DNA of 64,000 bases from Halobacillus halophilus (GTDB lineage Bacteria > Bacillota > Bacilli > Bacillales > Halobacillaceae), in NCBI RefSeq assembly GCF_020171985.1, contig NZ_JAIVAL010000012.1:62001-126000 (forward strand). The letters run 5' to 3'. Shown one piece after another: positions 50,936 to 60,100 of the stretch. The notes below the pieces were generated by a model. The model did not search any database. It saw nothing but the letters and a program-made list of their open reading frames with translations, and was not told the origin of the DNA. The translations under genes were made by a program, and so were the position numbers. Every line of letters starts with the position of its first letter. Within the stretch, counting starts at the first letter, position 1.

Positions 50936-52441
50936 ATGTGTGGGATATTTGTGTCAATGGGAGAAATCGAAAAGAGCCAAATGGATGAAGTACTGCAACT
51001 GCTTCATCACCGTGGTCCGGATGAAGGGAAGTCAGTTGTAACCGACCGCGTCCATTTAGGACACCGGCGCCTGTCGATTATAGGGCTGGATGATGGTATT
51101 CAACCCATTCACAACGCCGAAAAAGATCGGTGGATCGTCTGCAATGGAGAAATTTACAATTTTGAATCAATAAAATCAGAGTTGGAAAGGAAAACCAGCT
51201 TTCTTACTCAGTCCGATAGTGAAGTTGCTTTAAAACTGATCGAATCAGAAGGCGCGAAAGCCATTGAGCAGCTTGATGGAATGTTTGCTTTTTTTATTGC
51301 GGATGAACGTAATGATACCTTTATTGTGGCTCGTGATCCATTAGGAATAAAACCTTTATATTACGGATTAGACCAGGGAGGACAGTATGTATTTTCTTCT
51401 GAATTGAAAGCTATTGAGCGCTTCGTTCAACAGCCTGAAGAGTTCCCTCATGGCCATTACTTCACTCCTGAAGAAGGTTTTGTATGTTATCGACATGTAC
51501 AAGCTCCAGATAGAACGTTTAACGAAGATTCTCTGGATCAGGTGAACCATTCAATCCGTGAAACGATGGAGGAAGCTATTGAAAAACGATTGCTTGCGGA
51601 TGTAGAGGTTGGCGTTCTGCTAAGCGGCGGTCTGGACAGCAGTTTAATAGCCGCGATCGCGAAACGATATCATAAAGGGCCATTTCCGCTTAAATCTTTT
51701 TGTGTTGGTGCGGAAGGCAGTGCGGATGTAATCAATGCACGAAAAGTGGCCGAAGCGATTGGAACAGATCATTATGAATATATTTATACGCAGGAGGAAC
51801 TGGTAGCGGCTGTAGAGGATGTAATCTACCATTTAGAGTCTTATGAACCTTCTTTAGTCAGAAGTGCGATCCCGAACTACTTTGTATCAAAATTAGCATC
51901 CGAACATGTGAAAGTAATCCTTTCAGGTGAAGGAGCTGATGAACTGTTCGCAGGTTACGCCTACATGGAGAGGTTTCAGGATACAGGCTCTCTTAATAAA
52001 GAAATTATCCGCATTCTAAATACTCTTCATCATGTTAACCTGCAGCGTGCCGATCGAATGAGCATGGCGCATTCGCTTGAACTTCGTGTTCCATTTCTTG
52101 ATATGGAAGTTGTAGAGAATGCCTTGAAGATCCCGGCTGGTCTCAAGATTCATAAGACAGACCGAATGGAGAAATGGCTACTTCGAAAATCATTTGATGG
52201 CATGCTCCCTGATGAAGTTCTCTGGAGAAAGAAAGCAGAATTCTCCGAAGGAAGCGGAGCGCTGGATCTACTGGATGCGCATGCGGAAGAAAGCATTACG
52301 AATGATGAGCTGGTTCGTCTTAAGGACACTGTCCCTGTAGAAATCCGCTCGAAGCAGGAAGCTTTTTACTATCAAATATTCAAAAAGCATTTCCCTGGAG
52401 AAAATATGCTTCAGACCGTAGGAAAATGGGCTACGGCTTAG
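50936..52441 (+). CDS. asnB: Asparagine synthetase (glutamine-hydrolysing)
   Basis: Cytosolic AsnB-type enzyme of 501 residues making asparagine from aspartate, ATP and glutamine. The N-terminal glutaminase begins with the nucleophile C2 (MCGIFVSMG) and has HRRLSIIGLDDGIQP and CNGEIYNFE. The synthetase domain (about 205-460) has the ATP pyrophosphatase loop VLLSGGLDSSLIAAI, then LSGEGADELFAGY and RADRMSMAHSLELRVPFLD. The start at 50936 follows GAGGAGGATCCG and gives Cys at position 2, as required. It is monocistronic. Confidence 0.94.
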   Translation: MCGIFVSMGEIEKSQMDEVLQLLHHRGPDEGKSVVTDRVHLGHRRLSIIGLDDGIQPIHNAEKDRWIVCNGEIYNFESIKSELERKTSFLTQSDSEVALKLIESEGAKAIEQLDGMFAFFIADERNDTFIVARDPLGIKPLYYGLDQGGQYVFSSELKAIERFVQQPEEFPHGHYFTPEEGFVCYRHVQAPDRTFNEDSLDQVNHSIRETMEEAIEKRLLADVEVGVLLSGGLDSSLIAAIAKRYHKGPFPLKSFCVGAEGSADVINARKVAEAIGTDHYEYIYTQEELVAAVEDVIYHLESYEPSLVRSAIPNYFVSKLASEHVKVILSGEGADELFAGYAYMERFQDTGSLNKEIIRILNTLHHVNLQRADRMSMAHSLELRVPFLDMEVVENALKIPAGLKIHKTDRMEKWLLRKSFDGMLPDEVLWRKKAEFSEGSGALDLLDAHAEESITNDELVRLKDTVPVEIRSKQEAFYYQIFKKHFPGENMLQTVGKWATA

Positions 52442-52524
52442 AGAACGTTTAACGCCCCGCGCTACAGTATCGTCATAGAAAGGGTCGAACCCTTTACTGA
52501 TAATAATAAATTATTCCAAGCTTC

Positions 52525-52568
52525 TCAGCCTGGAGAGAACCCACCTGGTTCCTCTCCAGGCTGTTTTT
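52525..52568 (+). terminator. Rho-independent terminator
   Basis: CAGCCTGGAGAG / CTCTCCAGGCTG stem with an inner AACC / GGTT pair, then TTTTT; ends the asnB transcript. Confidence 0.92.
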
Positions 52569-52591
52569 CATCTTACTCTACAAACACCTTA

Positions 52592-52840
52592 TTCAACAAT
52601 CCGGCCGATTACTGTAAGACTCCGTTTCGAGATATTGTGTGGAGAAAGGGGCTCCAGGGACCGGCTCGCTTTCCGCGGGCATGCGCTGAGTCTCCTCAGG
52701 CTGGCGCCTTCCGGGGCCTCACCTGTTATGTTCATCCCGCAGGAAAGCGAGTTGTTTCCGCAGCCATCCCTTCTCTATATGAAGTATCGACCCAAAATAG
52801 CTCGAAACTGAGTCTTCAACAAAAGGGAACTTATCTATAA
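52592..52840. repeat. Intergenic repeat element, copy 3 (short form)
   Basis: About 250 bp with the left end TGTAAGACTCCGTTTCGAG (52613-52631) and the inverted right end around 52798-52819. It contains only one core (TTCCGCGGGCATGCG, TCATCCCGCAGGAAAGCGAG), so it is a minimal member of the family. The remaining gap to the next gene (52841-53002) shows no gene. Confidence 0.8.
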
Positions 52841-53002
52841 CAAGCTACACTGAAACTATCGAAAAAAAAGGAGGAATATTGTTTTTTTCCTGCCAGACTC
52901 TTTTATGAGAAGCGTACTATCAACTATAATAAGAATTACAACAAAAATATCAGAAAAGTCAGAATGGTTGTCTCATATAGTTAAGCAAAGGGGGACGGGC
53001 TG

Positions 53003-53977
53003 GTGGAGCATCCATTATTACCGTTTAGAGAAGTCTGGAAAGCAAAGAAACGCATTCGGGAGATCGTTGATGGTCCCACACCTTTAATTTATTCTGAGCA
53101 CCTTTCCCAACATGTGGACTCACACGTCTACTTGAAGCTAGAGCACTTTCATCCCACCGGATCATTTAAGCTGAGAGGAGCTGCGAACAAAATTCTTTCT
53201 CTGACACCGGAGGAAAAGGAAAAAGGAGTCGCTACTTTTTCTACAGGAAACCATGGAATCGCGGTTTCTTATGTAGCGGGAAAATCCAACATTCCATGTG
53301 TCGTCTGTATATCTAATCGTGTACCCGCCGCTAAAGTCGATCGTTTGAAGCGTCTGGGAGCTCAGGTAGAAGTGGTGGGGGAAAGTCAGGATGATGCTGA
53401 AGCCCGCTGCTACGAACTCCAGAAAGAAGCCGGTATGACCGTTATCAAACCATTTGACGACCGGGAAGTGATCGCAGGTCAAGGGACGATTGGACTCGAA
53501 ATTATGGAGCAGTGTCCGGATGTGGATCAGGTCATTATTCCTTTATCAGGTGGAGGGTTACTATCAGGTATTGGTGCTTCTTTAAAGAGTATTGATTCTG
53601 ATATTCAAATCACCGGGGTCTCAATGGAAAGGTCAGCGGTCATGTATGAGAGTCTGCTAAAGGGCGAGCCGGTTATCCTGAAAGAAGAAGACACGCTTGC
53701 GGATAGTCTGCTTGGCGGTCTTGGTCCTAATAATGAGTATACCTTTTCTTTAACCCAGACTTTTTTAGACGAAGCTAAATTGGTTTCTGAATCATCGATT
53801 GGTAACGGAATATTATTTATGCTGAACCATCACAAAATGGCGGTGGAAGGCGCTGCTGCAGCAGGTATAGGGTGGCTGCTGAACGAAAAGAGTGCTAAAG
53901 GTAACCATGTCGTACTGGTGGTCAGCGGAAACAACATTGACCAACACACCATCGATCACTTAATTAAGAATCAATAG
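53003..53977 (+). CDS. PLP-dependent threonine/serine dehydratase-like enzyme (possibly EutB)
   Basis: Fold type II PLP enzyme of 324 residues. The cofactor lysine is in HPTGSFKLRGAANK (about 54), the phosphate loop is SGGGLLSGIG, and TGNHGIAVSYV lies near 84. It should deaminate threonine, serine or a related hydroxy-amino acid. In halophiles, relatives paired with a regulator act in hydroxyectoine breakdown (EutB). The next gene here encodes a PucR-type regulator, but no eutC or other ectoine gene is in view. GTG 53003 follows AAAGGGGGACGGG. Confidence 0.85.
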   Translation: MEHPLLPFREVWKAKKRIREIVDGPTPLIYSEHLSQHVDSHVYLKLEHFHPTGSFKLRGAANKILSLTPEEKEKGVATFSTGNHGIAVSYVAGKSNIPCVVCISNRVPAAKVDRLKRLGAQVEVVGESQDDAEARCYELQKEAGMTVIKPFDDREVIAGQGTIGLEIMEQCPDVDQVIIPLSGGGLLSGIGASLKSIDSDIQITGVSMERSAVMYESLLKGEPVILKEEDTLADSLLGGLGPNNEYTFSLTQTFLDEAKLVSESSIGNGILFMLNHHKMAVEGAAAAGIGWLLNEKSAKGNHVVLVVSGNNIDQHTIDHLIKNQ

Positions 53978-53993
53978 GGCAGGAGTGAAGCGA

Positions 53994-55664
53994 ATGGGAG
54001 TTACAGTGGAAAGAGTGCTGCGGTTACCTATTTTTGAACAAGCCAAAGTGTTAACTACGATTACAGATAAGCCCGTACAATGGATATCTGTAATTGAGAC
54101 ACCTGTTGAAAATTTTGTGAGAAATAATGAGTTTGTGCTGAGCACAGGGGTGGGATGCGGAGACGATATAACTGCACTTGAGGAATATGTGAAGGATGTT
54201 ATTCGTGCAGATGCTTCAGCTCTCGCTTTTGCTACAGGACGACACCTTTACAAAATCCCGGACCGTATTCTGAAAATAGCAGAGGAACACAATTTTATGA
54301 TTATGGAAATTCCATGGGAGGTCAGGTTCGGAGATATTCTGCAGGATGTTCTTCGTTTAATAAGTGAGGAAAAGCAGACCGGACAACAGCGAGCCGAAAC
54401 CATCCGCCAGGAATTGATTAATTGTGTATTGAACGGGAAAGGATTGCAGGAAATCACCACGATTCTTTACGATAATACCCATATTCCTGCTGCAATCAGT
54501 GACCATAATAAACAAATCAGGGCTAATCAGCAATTCGACCGCTATTTTCTGGACGTACTGAACGGGAAAGAAAACGAAGCGTTTCAACTCGTTTCTCCAG
54601 AACCTTTTAGTGATCATCCACTAGTCCATTACATTGAAAAATATGAGATTGGTCCGCATTTTTGCTATCAGCTGACGATCCTTTCGAATTATAAAAAGCA
54701 AGGATATCTGCTGTTTAAGCCAGAGGAGGACCATGAGTTGTCGTGGGTGGATTTATCGATTTTAGAGCACACATTAACGGCCTGCGCTTTGTATTTTGTC
54801 AAAGAAAACGCAATCGAAATGACCGAAATCCGCTTGAAGGATAATTTTTTACTTGAACTTGCCAAAACCGAAGTCGATATCGATAAGGCGCTCTTGGCAA
54901 AAGCTCATCTGCTTGGCTATGATTTAGATAAACCTTATGTATGTCTCGTAGGGGATATTCGATTTAAAAAGCAGATTGATGGTCCTGTAGGCTCAGAGGA
55001 ACATTCGGTCCAATCTTCCTCCATGCACAGCCGGAACTACTATATCCAAAAGGAAGTTACACATGCAGGCGATGTGCTGAAGCGTCAGACGATGACCACG
55101 TTTGATGAAGGGGAAGTTATCGTTTATATAGAAGCGGATGCCAAGACATATCCGGAGACAGCCAATCAATTTCTTGATCTTGTGGAGCGGCGCCTTCACG
55201 AGTTACTTGCCGGTATTACGATTTCCTGGGGAGTCTCCTGCCATAAAGATGGCTTGTACAACTTCCACCAGAGCTATGAAGAGGCCGCTACCGCTTTAAA
55301 TATTGGACGCCAGAAACATGAAGATGGTGACCGCACTTTTTTCAGTGATACACGAATGAATCGCTTGTTAATGGCCCTATCACACGAAAAGGAAATTGAG
55401 TTTATTGTCCAGAATACCTTGGAAAAACTAATCGAATATGATCAACGAAGACAGACCGACTTAATTCATACGTTCATTGTGTATAACAAATACAACAGTA
55501 ACGTAAGCCAGACGGCCCGCGCCTTAAATCTTCACCGACAGTCGTTGCTGCATCGCTTAAGGAATATTGAACAATTAACAGGGCTTTCTTTGTTGGATGC
55601 AGATGATCTTTTCCTTTTGGAGCTCAGTGTACGATTATGGATGTTGAAAAAAATAGAAAAATGA
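53994..55664 (+). CDS. PucR-family transcriptional regulator
   Basis: Regulator of 556 residues. The N-terminal PucR-type sensing domain (about 1-125: VERVLRLPIFEQAKVLT, ALAFATGRHLYKIP) leads into a GGDEF-like/CdaR middle region (about 290-410). The C-terminal PucR helix-turn-helix (about 490-550) contains NVSQTARALNLHRQSLLHRL. Such regulators control purine, amino-acid or ectoine catabolism. It starts 16 bases after the dehydratase stop (ATG 53994, behind GGCAGGAGTG) and probably controls that gene. Confidence 0.9.
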   Translation: MGVTVERVLRLPIFEQAKVLTTITDKPVQWISVIETPVENFVRNNEFVLSTGVGCGDDITALEEYVKDVIRADASALAFATGRHLYKIPDRILKIAEEHNFMIMEIPWEVRFGDILQDVLRLISEEKQTGQQRAETIRQELINCVLNGKGLQEITTILYDNTHIPAAISDHNKQIRANQQFDRYFLDVLNGKENEAFQLVSPEPFSDHPLVHYIEKYEIGPHFCYQLTILSNYKKQGYLLFKPEEDHELSWVDLSILEHTLTACALYFVKENAIEMTEIRLKDNFLLELAKTEVDIDKALLAKAHLLGYDLDKPYVCLVGDIRFKKQIDGPVGSEEHSVQSSSMHSRNYYIQKEVTHAGDVLKRQTMTTFDEGEVIVYIEADAKTYPETANQFLDLVERRLHELLAGITISWGVSCHKDGLYNFHQSYEEAATALNIGRQKHEDGDRTFFSDTRMNRLLMALSHEKEIEFIVQNTLEKLIEYDQRRQTDLIHTFIVYNKYNSNVSQTARALNLHRQSLLHRLRNIEQLTGLSLLDADDLFLLELSVRLWMLKKIEK

Positions 55665-55697
55665 GCGCTTCTTCTGCAAAGGAGCCGCTCATTTTTA
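55659..55697. terminator. Bidirectional Rho-independent terminator
   Basis: AAATGAGCG / CGCTCATTT arms with an 18-base loop and T run, between the converging PucR and DUF3221 genes. Confidence 0.82.
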
Positions 55698-55701
55698 TTT
55701 A

Positions 55702-56229
55702 TTATCTGTCGGCGACGGTTGTTTCTAAGTCCTCGTCACTTGAACCAATTCTAGTTAATTGAATCTCCCATACATCCTCTTCCTCAACGTAAGAAATCAT
55801 CTTTACGGCTAAAAGTTTGTCTCCCGGAATCTCCATAAGAGATTTAGACAGAGCCTCAGAAGCTTCTAAATCTGCACCCTCCACATGGCTCATTTCGAGA
55901 GTCGACACTTCTTCTGCTTCGGCCTGAGAGGGGAAGGATTCACGGACTCCATTTTTCACCCACACTTCGACCTGTTTACCTACCCAGCGGTTTTTAGGAG
56001 CGCCTGAGACCCACATGGCATTCGCAGGATTGTCAGAATTAGAGTCCAGGGGGGACACCACTAGAATTTGGTCCTTTTTCTGCTCCATAACATATCCCGT
56101 AATTTCAGGAGGCGCAGGGTTTTCTTGTTCGGGCGATTTTTTGGAATCACTATCAGAATTAGAAGTTGGTGCAGAGCCGCACCCGGTCAGAATCATAGCT
56201 ATGAAAAATATGCATCCCCAGGCTTTCAT
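55702..56229 (-). CDS. DUF3221 lipoprotein
   Basis: A 175-residue lipoprotein. Signal peptide with lipobox ILTGCGS (Cys about 17), a Ser/Asp/Pro linker, then a DUF3221 (YobA-like) beta-barrel unit (ITGYVMEQKKDQILVVSP, AMWVSGAPKNRWVGKQVEVW, SFPSQAEAEEV). A C-terminal segment (about 110-175) of unknown kind follows. The start at 56229 gives a proper signal peptide behind AAAGGCAGG; the frame extends to 56313 without a binding site. Function unknown. Confidence 0.82.
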   Translation of the reverse strand: MKAWGCIFFIAMILTGCGSAPTSNSDSDSKKSPEQENPAPPEITGYVMEQKKDQILVVSPLDSNSDNPANAMWVSGAPKNRWVGKQVEVWVKNGVRESFPSQAEAEEVSTLEMSHVEGADLEASEALSKSLMEIPGDKLLAVKMISYVEEEDVWEIQLTRIGSSDEDLETTVADR

Positions 56230-56330
56230 AGACTTGCCTGCCTTTCTTTTTGGATTTTTGAATAATTTTCCATGACATCCATCTTTAACTTTGTTATAGT
56301 ATAAAACAACCAAGTGAATCTATGATTATT

Positions 56331-56425
56331 ACTACTAGGGGAGCCTGAATAGGCTGAGAGGAAAGCAACTAAGCATTCCGACTCTTAAGAACCTGATCTG
56401 GTTAAGACCAGCGGAGGGAAGTAGT
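56331..56425 (+). ncRNA. TPP riboswitch (THI box) upstream of thiW
   Basis: Conserved elements read in order: ACTACTAGGGGAGCCTGAA, GGCTGAGAGG, GAACCTGATCTGG, TAAGACCAGCGGAGGGAAGT. It binds thiamine pyrophosphate. A terminator 30 bp downstream gives transcriptional control of thiW. Confidence 0.96.
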
Positions 56426-56455
56426 CTACTATTTTATTAGACATTACCCTTTTAA

Positions 56456-56486
56456 GTCAGGTCCCTCCCAGGATCTGGCTTTTTTA
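56456..56486 (+). terminator. TPP riboswitch expression-platform terminator
   Basis: GTCAGGTCC / GGATCTGGC stem (with two G-T pairs) and six T, before the thiW binding site. Confidence 0.85.
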
Positions 56487-56513
56487 TTTTCCCCTATGGA
56501 AGGGAGGACAGAC

Positions 56514-57002
56514 ATGAACAAAACAAGACTACTCACGACTATGGCTGCATTTGTTGCGATTGGAACACTTGGGGCTCAGCTGCTTTGGTTTCCAGCAGGC
56601 GTAGCAAAGGCTTATCCAGTCCAGCATGCGGTAAATGTGATGGCAGCTGTTACACTTGGTCCTTTACCGGCTGTAGCCATAGCTTTTATGATCGGTCTAT
56701 TACGCCTCCTCCTGGGGTTAGGCACCTTGCTCGCGTTTCCTGGAGGAATGATCGGTGCGTTTCTTGCGGGCATCTTATACAAATGGATTCAGAATAAATG
56801 TGCCGCCGTTGCCGGTGAAGTGCTTGGTACCGGAGTTATTGGAGCCTTATTCGCTGTTCCATATGCCAAACTGCTCATGGGCAGTTCATCTGGAGCGCTG
56901 GTATTTCTTCCATCCTTCTTAGTCAGCAGTATATCGGGCGCTATGATAGGATGGATCATCGTCTCAAGAGTTAAATTGGAAAAATATATCTTACAACCAT
57001 AA
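56514..57002 (+). CDS. thiW: ThiW, thiazole-specific ECF transporter S component
   Basis: Substrate-binding membrane subunit of an energy-coupling-factor importer, 162 residues, about five helices. ThiW is predicted to take up the thiazole precursor of thiamine (hydroxyethylthiazole). Typical features are AFVAIGTLGAQLLWFPAGVA, YPVQHAVNVMAAV, LGLGTLLAFPGGMIGAF. The shared EcfAA'T module is not in the window. A TPP riboswitch precedes it, and ThiM for thiazole phosphorylation is encoded just downstream. The start at 56514 follows GGAAGGGAGGAC. Confidence 0.9.
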   Translation: MNKTRLLTTMAAFVAIGTLGAQLLWFPAGVAKAYPVQHAVNVMAAVTLGPLPAVAIAFMIGLLRLLLGLGTLLAFPGGMIGAFLAGILYKWIQNKCAAVAGEVLGTGVIGALFAVPYAKLLMGSSSGALVFLPSFLVSSISGAMIGWIIVSRVKLEKYILQP

Positions 57003-57011
57003 TACACGGAA

Positions 57012-57104
57012 ACTACTAGGGGCGCGAGTGTTCGCTGAGATAAGGAAGAAAATTCCTTGGTCCCTTAGCACCTGATCTGGATCATGCCAGCGGAGGGAAG
57101 TAGT
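57012..57104 (+). ncRNA. TPP riboswitch upstream of tenA
   Basis: A second THI box: ACTACTAGGGGCGCGAGTG, GCTGAGATAAGGAAG, CACCTGATCTGGATCATGCC, AGCGGAGGGAAGTAG. No terminator follows within the 56 bases to tenA. CCTGAT inside the aptamer could pair with ATCAGG of the tenA binding site. Translational control is therefore more likely here than at the thiW switch. Confidence 0.95.
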
Positions 57105-57160
57105 AAGCAGCCCCACTCTCCCTCTCTTAGTAGCTTCCGCAAAAATCAGGAGGCAAATTC

Positions 57161-57850
57161 ATGTCATTTACAGAACAGTTAAGACAGGAAAACCATGATA
57201 TATTTGAAAGAATTTTTCATCATCCTTTCGTCGAAGGGATTGGAAATGGCCGACTTCCCTCAGAATCTATTGCTCATTATATAAAAGCAGATTACGAATA
57301 TTTAAATGCATTTATGCACATTTATGGAATTGCAATCTCCAAGTCTTCTGAGCGTGAAGATATCCAATATTTTAACGAACAAGTTAATTTTGTTCTTCAT
57401 AGTGAAGTACATCCCCATCATAATTTGTGCGAGTATATCGGCATTCGTTACGAGGATCTTCAGGGTTACGCGCTTCCTCCAACGGCTGATCATTATGTAA
57501 AGCATATGATGTACCATGCTCAAATGGGAGGTCTTGGTGAAATTATTGCCGCACTGCTTCCTTGTCCTTGGACTTATTTAGAAATAGGAAGATATTTGAT
57601 GAAGGAGTATGAGCCTGACCAGGATCATCCTTTTTATCCCTGGATAAAATTCTATGCCGAAAGTGAGATGCAAATTCTGACGGACCATTTGCGAAGCCGG
57701 CTCGATCATTTAGCTGAGCAAGCTTCAGAAAAAGAACTCCGTCGTATTAGAGATGCATTTCGCAAAAGCTGTCAGCTGGAATGGTCTTTTTGGGAAATGG
57801 CTTATACATGTGAAGAATGGATTGAAGGAAAGGCGGTGGATGTTAAATGA
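57161..57850 (+). CDS. tenA: Thiaminase II (TenA)
   Basis: Aminopyrimidine hydrolase of 229 residues, all-helical. It salvages base-degraded thiamine by releasing HMP. The conserved N-terminus FTEQLRQENHDIFERIFHHP, YIKADYEYL and the catalytic cysteine in LLPCPWTYLEIG (about 132) are present, with the glutamate in QLEWSFWEMAYTCEEW at the end. It begins behind TCAGGAGGCAAATTC under a TPP riboswitch and overlaps thiD by four bases. Confidence 0.94.
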   Translation: MSFTEQLRQENHDIFERIFHHPFVEGIGNGRLPSESIAHYIKADYEYLNAFMHIYGIAISKSSEREDIQYFNEQVNFVLHSEVHPHHNLCEYIGIRYEDLQGYALPPTADHYVKHMMYHAQMGGLGEIIAALLPCPWTYLEIGRYLMKEYEPDQDHPFYPWIKFYAESEMQILTDHLRSRLDHLAEQASEKELRRIRDAFRKSCQLEWSFWEMAYTCEEWIEGKAVDVK

Positions 57851-58659
57851 ACCACGTTCCATGTGCATTGACTATTGCGGGTACAGACCCAAGCGGAGGA
57901 GCAGGTATCCAGGCAGATTTAAAAACATTCCAGGAATTAAAATGCTACGGGATGTCCGTGATCACCTCTGCTGTGGCCCAAAATACAACGGGAGTAAAGG
58001 ATGTTCACCATCTTCCCCTTGATTTCCTGGAAAAACAGCTTCACTCAATTTCTGAGGACATGCCGGTCCACGCTGTAAAAACAGGAATGGTCGCTCAAAA
58101 AGATATGATGAAAATAATAGCCGAGTGGATCACGAAAGTCGACGCTTATTATGTAATGGATCCTGTTATGATTTCTCAAAGTGGTGATTCATTAAGTGAA
58201 GAAGAGTCCCGTGAAGTATTACGAAAACAACTGCTACCTCTAACCACTTTAGTAACTCCTAACATCCCGGAAGCGGAAGAGATAACCGGGAAAAGGATTG
58301 AAACGGAGGAGGATATGAAAGAAGCGGCTGAAGCTATCGTTAAGGACTTCGGAGCAGGTGCAGCCTTAGTCAAAGGCGGACACAGAGAAGGGGCAGCCAT
58401 CGATTATTTATTTGATGGAAATGAGATCCATACCTTCGAATCAGAACGTATTCAAACAAAAAATACTCATGGGACCGGCTGTACGTATTCGGCAGCGATT
58501 ACTGCTTATCTGGCACAAGGGCTCTCCCTGGTGGAAGCTGTCAAAAAAGCTAAATATTTTGTAACAGAGGCAATTCGATATTCCTTCGAACTAGGAAATG
58601 GCAGCGGTCCGACCAATCATTTTGCTATTCGTGAGGAGGTTTCTGACAAATGGATATAA
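57847..58659 (+). CDS. thiD: HMP/HMP-phosphate kinase ThiD
   Basis: Ribokinase-family kinase of 270 residues that phosphorylates hydroxymethylpyrimidine twice. N-terminal TIAGTDPSGGAGIQADLKTF, middle YYVMDPVMISQSG, and the catalytic Asp/anion hole motif KNTHGTGCTYSAAI near residue 208. Its start overlaps the tenA stop and its end overlaps thiM by ten bases. Together they form the thiamine salvage operon. Confidence 0.96.
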   Translation: MNHVPCALTIAGTDPSGGAGIQADLKTFQELKCYGMSVITSAVAQNTTGVKDVHHLPLDFLEKQLHSISEDMPVHAVKTGMVAQKDMMKIIAEWITKVDAYYVMDPVMISQSGDSLSEEESREVLRKQLLPLTTLVTPNIPEAEEITGKRIETEEDMKEAAEAIVKDFGAGAALVKGGHREGAAIDYLFDGNEIHTFESERIQTKNTHGTGCTYSAAITAYLAQGLSLVEAVKKAKYFVTEAIRYSFELGNGSGPTNHFAIREEVSDKWI

Positions 58660-59423
58660 ACATTATTAAAGAAGTGCGACAAAATCAGCCGTTGATTCAC
58701 CATATAACGAATGGAGTGGTGATGAATTTCAGTGCCAACGGTTTACTCTCTTTTGGAGGTTCTCCTATCATGGCACACGCCAAAGAAGAGGTTGAGGATG
58801 TATCACGTCTTGCCGATGGTGTTCTTCTTAATATAGGGACATTAACAGAAAATCAGGTGAATTCCATGATTATAGCTGGCCAGGCGGCGAATGAGGCAGG
58901 AGTTCCTGTAGTATTGGATCCGGTTGGAGCACCTGCTACTAAATTCCGCTCGAAAAGTATGCAGAACATTTTAGAAAAGGTAAAACCTTCCGTAATTAAA
59001 GGAAATGCCGGAGAACTTGCCCATCTAATAGGAGAAGAAGTAGAGACAAAAGGGGTAGAATCGACCGGTAAAGGGAACGAAAAATCAATTGCGGAAAGAG
59101 TAGCACAAACCTATGAGACCACTGCTGTTGTCACGGGAAAGATTGACGTAGTATCTGATGGGTCCGAAACCCGGACTAATTCAACAGGGCATCCTCTGTT
59201 AGCGAAGGTGACTGGGACCGGATGCCTGCTTGGATCGATTCTTACTGCATGCATGGCTGCATCTGGAACAAGTGTAACCAAGATTCATACAGCTTTGGAA
59301 TTTTTTGGAGCGGCCGCTGAACATGCAGCCTCCCAAGATGAAGTACAGGGACCGGGAACATTTTCTCCTCATTTTCTCGATGCATTGGCTATGGATCCTG
59401 AGCAATTAAGGAGAGGAGAATAG
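58650..59423 (+). CDS. thiM: Hydroxyethylthiazole kinase ThiM
   Basis: Kinase of 257 residues that phosphorylates the thiazole alcohol brought in by ThiW. Signatures are HHITNGVVMNFSANGLLSFG, VVLDPVGAPATKFR and the active-site VTGTGCLLGSIL. It overlaps thiD and meets thiE by a single shared base (TAGTG). Confidence 0.96.
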   Translation: MDINIIKEVRQNQPLIHHITNGVVMNFSANGLLSFGGSPIMAHAKEEVEDVSRLADGVLLNIGTLTENQVNSMIIAGQAANEAGVPVVLDPVGAPATKFRSKSMQNILEKVKPSVIKGNAGELAHLIGEEVETKGVESTGKGNEKSIAERVAQTYETTAVVTGKIDVVSDGSETRTNSTGHPLLAKVTGTGCLLGSILTACMAASGTSVTKIHTALEFFGAAAEHAASQDEVQGPGTFSPHFLDALAMDPEQLRRGE

Positions 59424-60040
59424 TGACATTATCTAAGCAGTTAAGGAAGTATTTCGTAATGGGCAGCCAGGACACGGACAGGGATCCTGAAGCTGTTCTG
59501 GAAGAAGCCATTGAAGCAGGGATAACCGCTTTTCAATATAGAGAAAAGGGAAGAGGATCACTTGAAGGAGACACTAAGCTTGAGCTTGGCCGGAAGTTAA
59601 GAGGACTGTGCCGGGAGAAGGGGATCCTCTTCATAGTTAATGATGATTTAGATATGGTTGAACCGCTTGAGGCAGACGGAATTCATGTAGGTCAGGAAGA
59701 CATAAGTGTGGAAGTCATAAGGTCGCAATTTCCAGACAAAATCCTCGGCCTGTCCGTTTCTACAGAGCAGGAAGTAATCCAAAGTTCTTTGGAAAAAGTC
59801 GACTATCTTGGAGCTGGCCCTGTCTTTCAAACGAGTACGAAGGAAGACGCCAAGCCTGTTGTTGGAACGGTGTGGATTAAGCAGCTGAAAGAATCGTATC
59901 CGGATTTACCGATCGTTGGGATCGGAGGGATTAATACGGAAAATGCCTCATCGGTTATAGAAGCAGGTGCTGCTGGTGTTGCCGTCGTTTCAGCCATCAC
60001 GCACGCCGAATCAATAGCCGAAGCGGTCAAGCGTCTATAA
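59423..60040 (+). CDS. thiE: Thiamine-phosphate synthase ThiE
   Basis: TIM-barrel enzyme of 205 residues that couples HMP pyrophosphate to thiazole phosphate. Family motifs are TAFQYREKG, LFIVNDDLDM, ADGIHVGQEDI, LGLSVST, YLGAGPVFQTSTK and VGIGGINTENASSVIEAGAAGVAVVS-type phosphate loops. GTG 59423 overlaps the thiM stop by one base. It is the last gene of the operon, which thus covers salvage and final assembly but not de novo HMP synthesis. Confidence 0.96.
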   Translation: MTLSKQLRKYFVMGSQDTDRDPEAVLEEAIEAGITAFQYREKGRGSLEGDTKLELGRKLRGLCREKGILFIVNDDLDMVEPLEADGIHVGQEDISVEVIRSQFPDKILGLSVSTEQEVIQSSLEKVDYLGAGPVFQTSTKEDAKPVVGTVWIKQLKESYPDLPIVGIGGINTENASSVIEAGAAGVAVVSAITHAESIAEAVKRL

Positions 60041-60100
60041 CGAAACTTGGAGTGCCGGATTTTACCAGACGTTGGTCAAACAATACCGATGCACACTTAT

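Noticed and set aside
52637-52840. 67-codon frame in the asnB-dehydratase gap
   Set aside because: It lies wholly within repeat element copy 3, and its open frame follows the GC-rich palindromic core.
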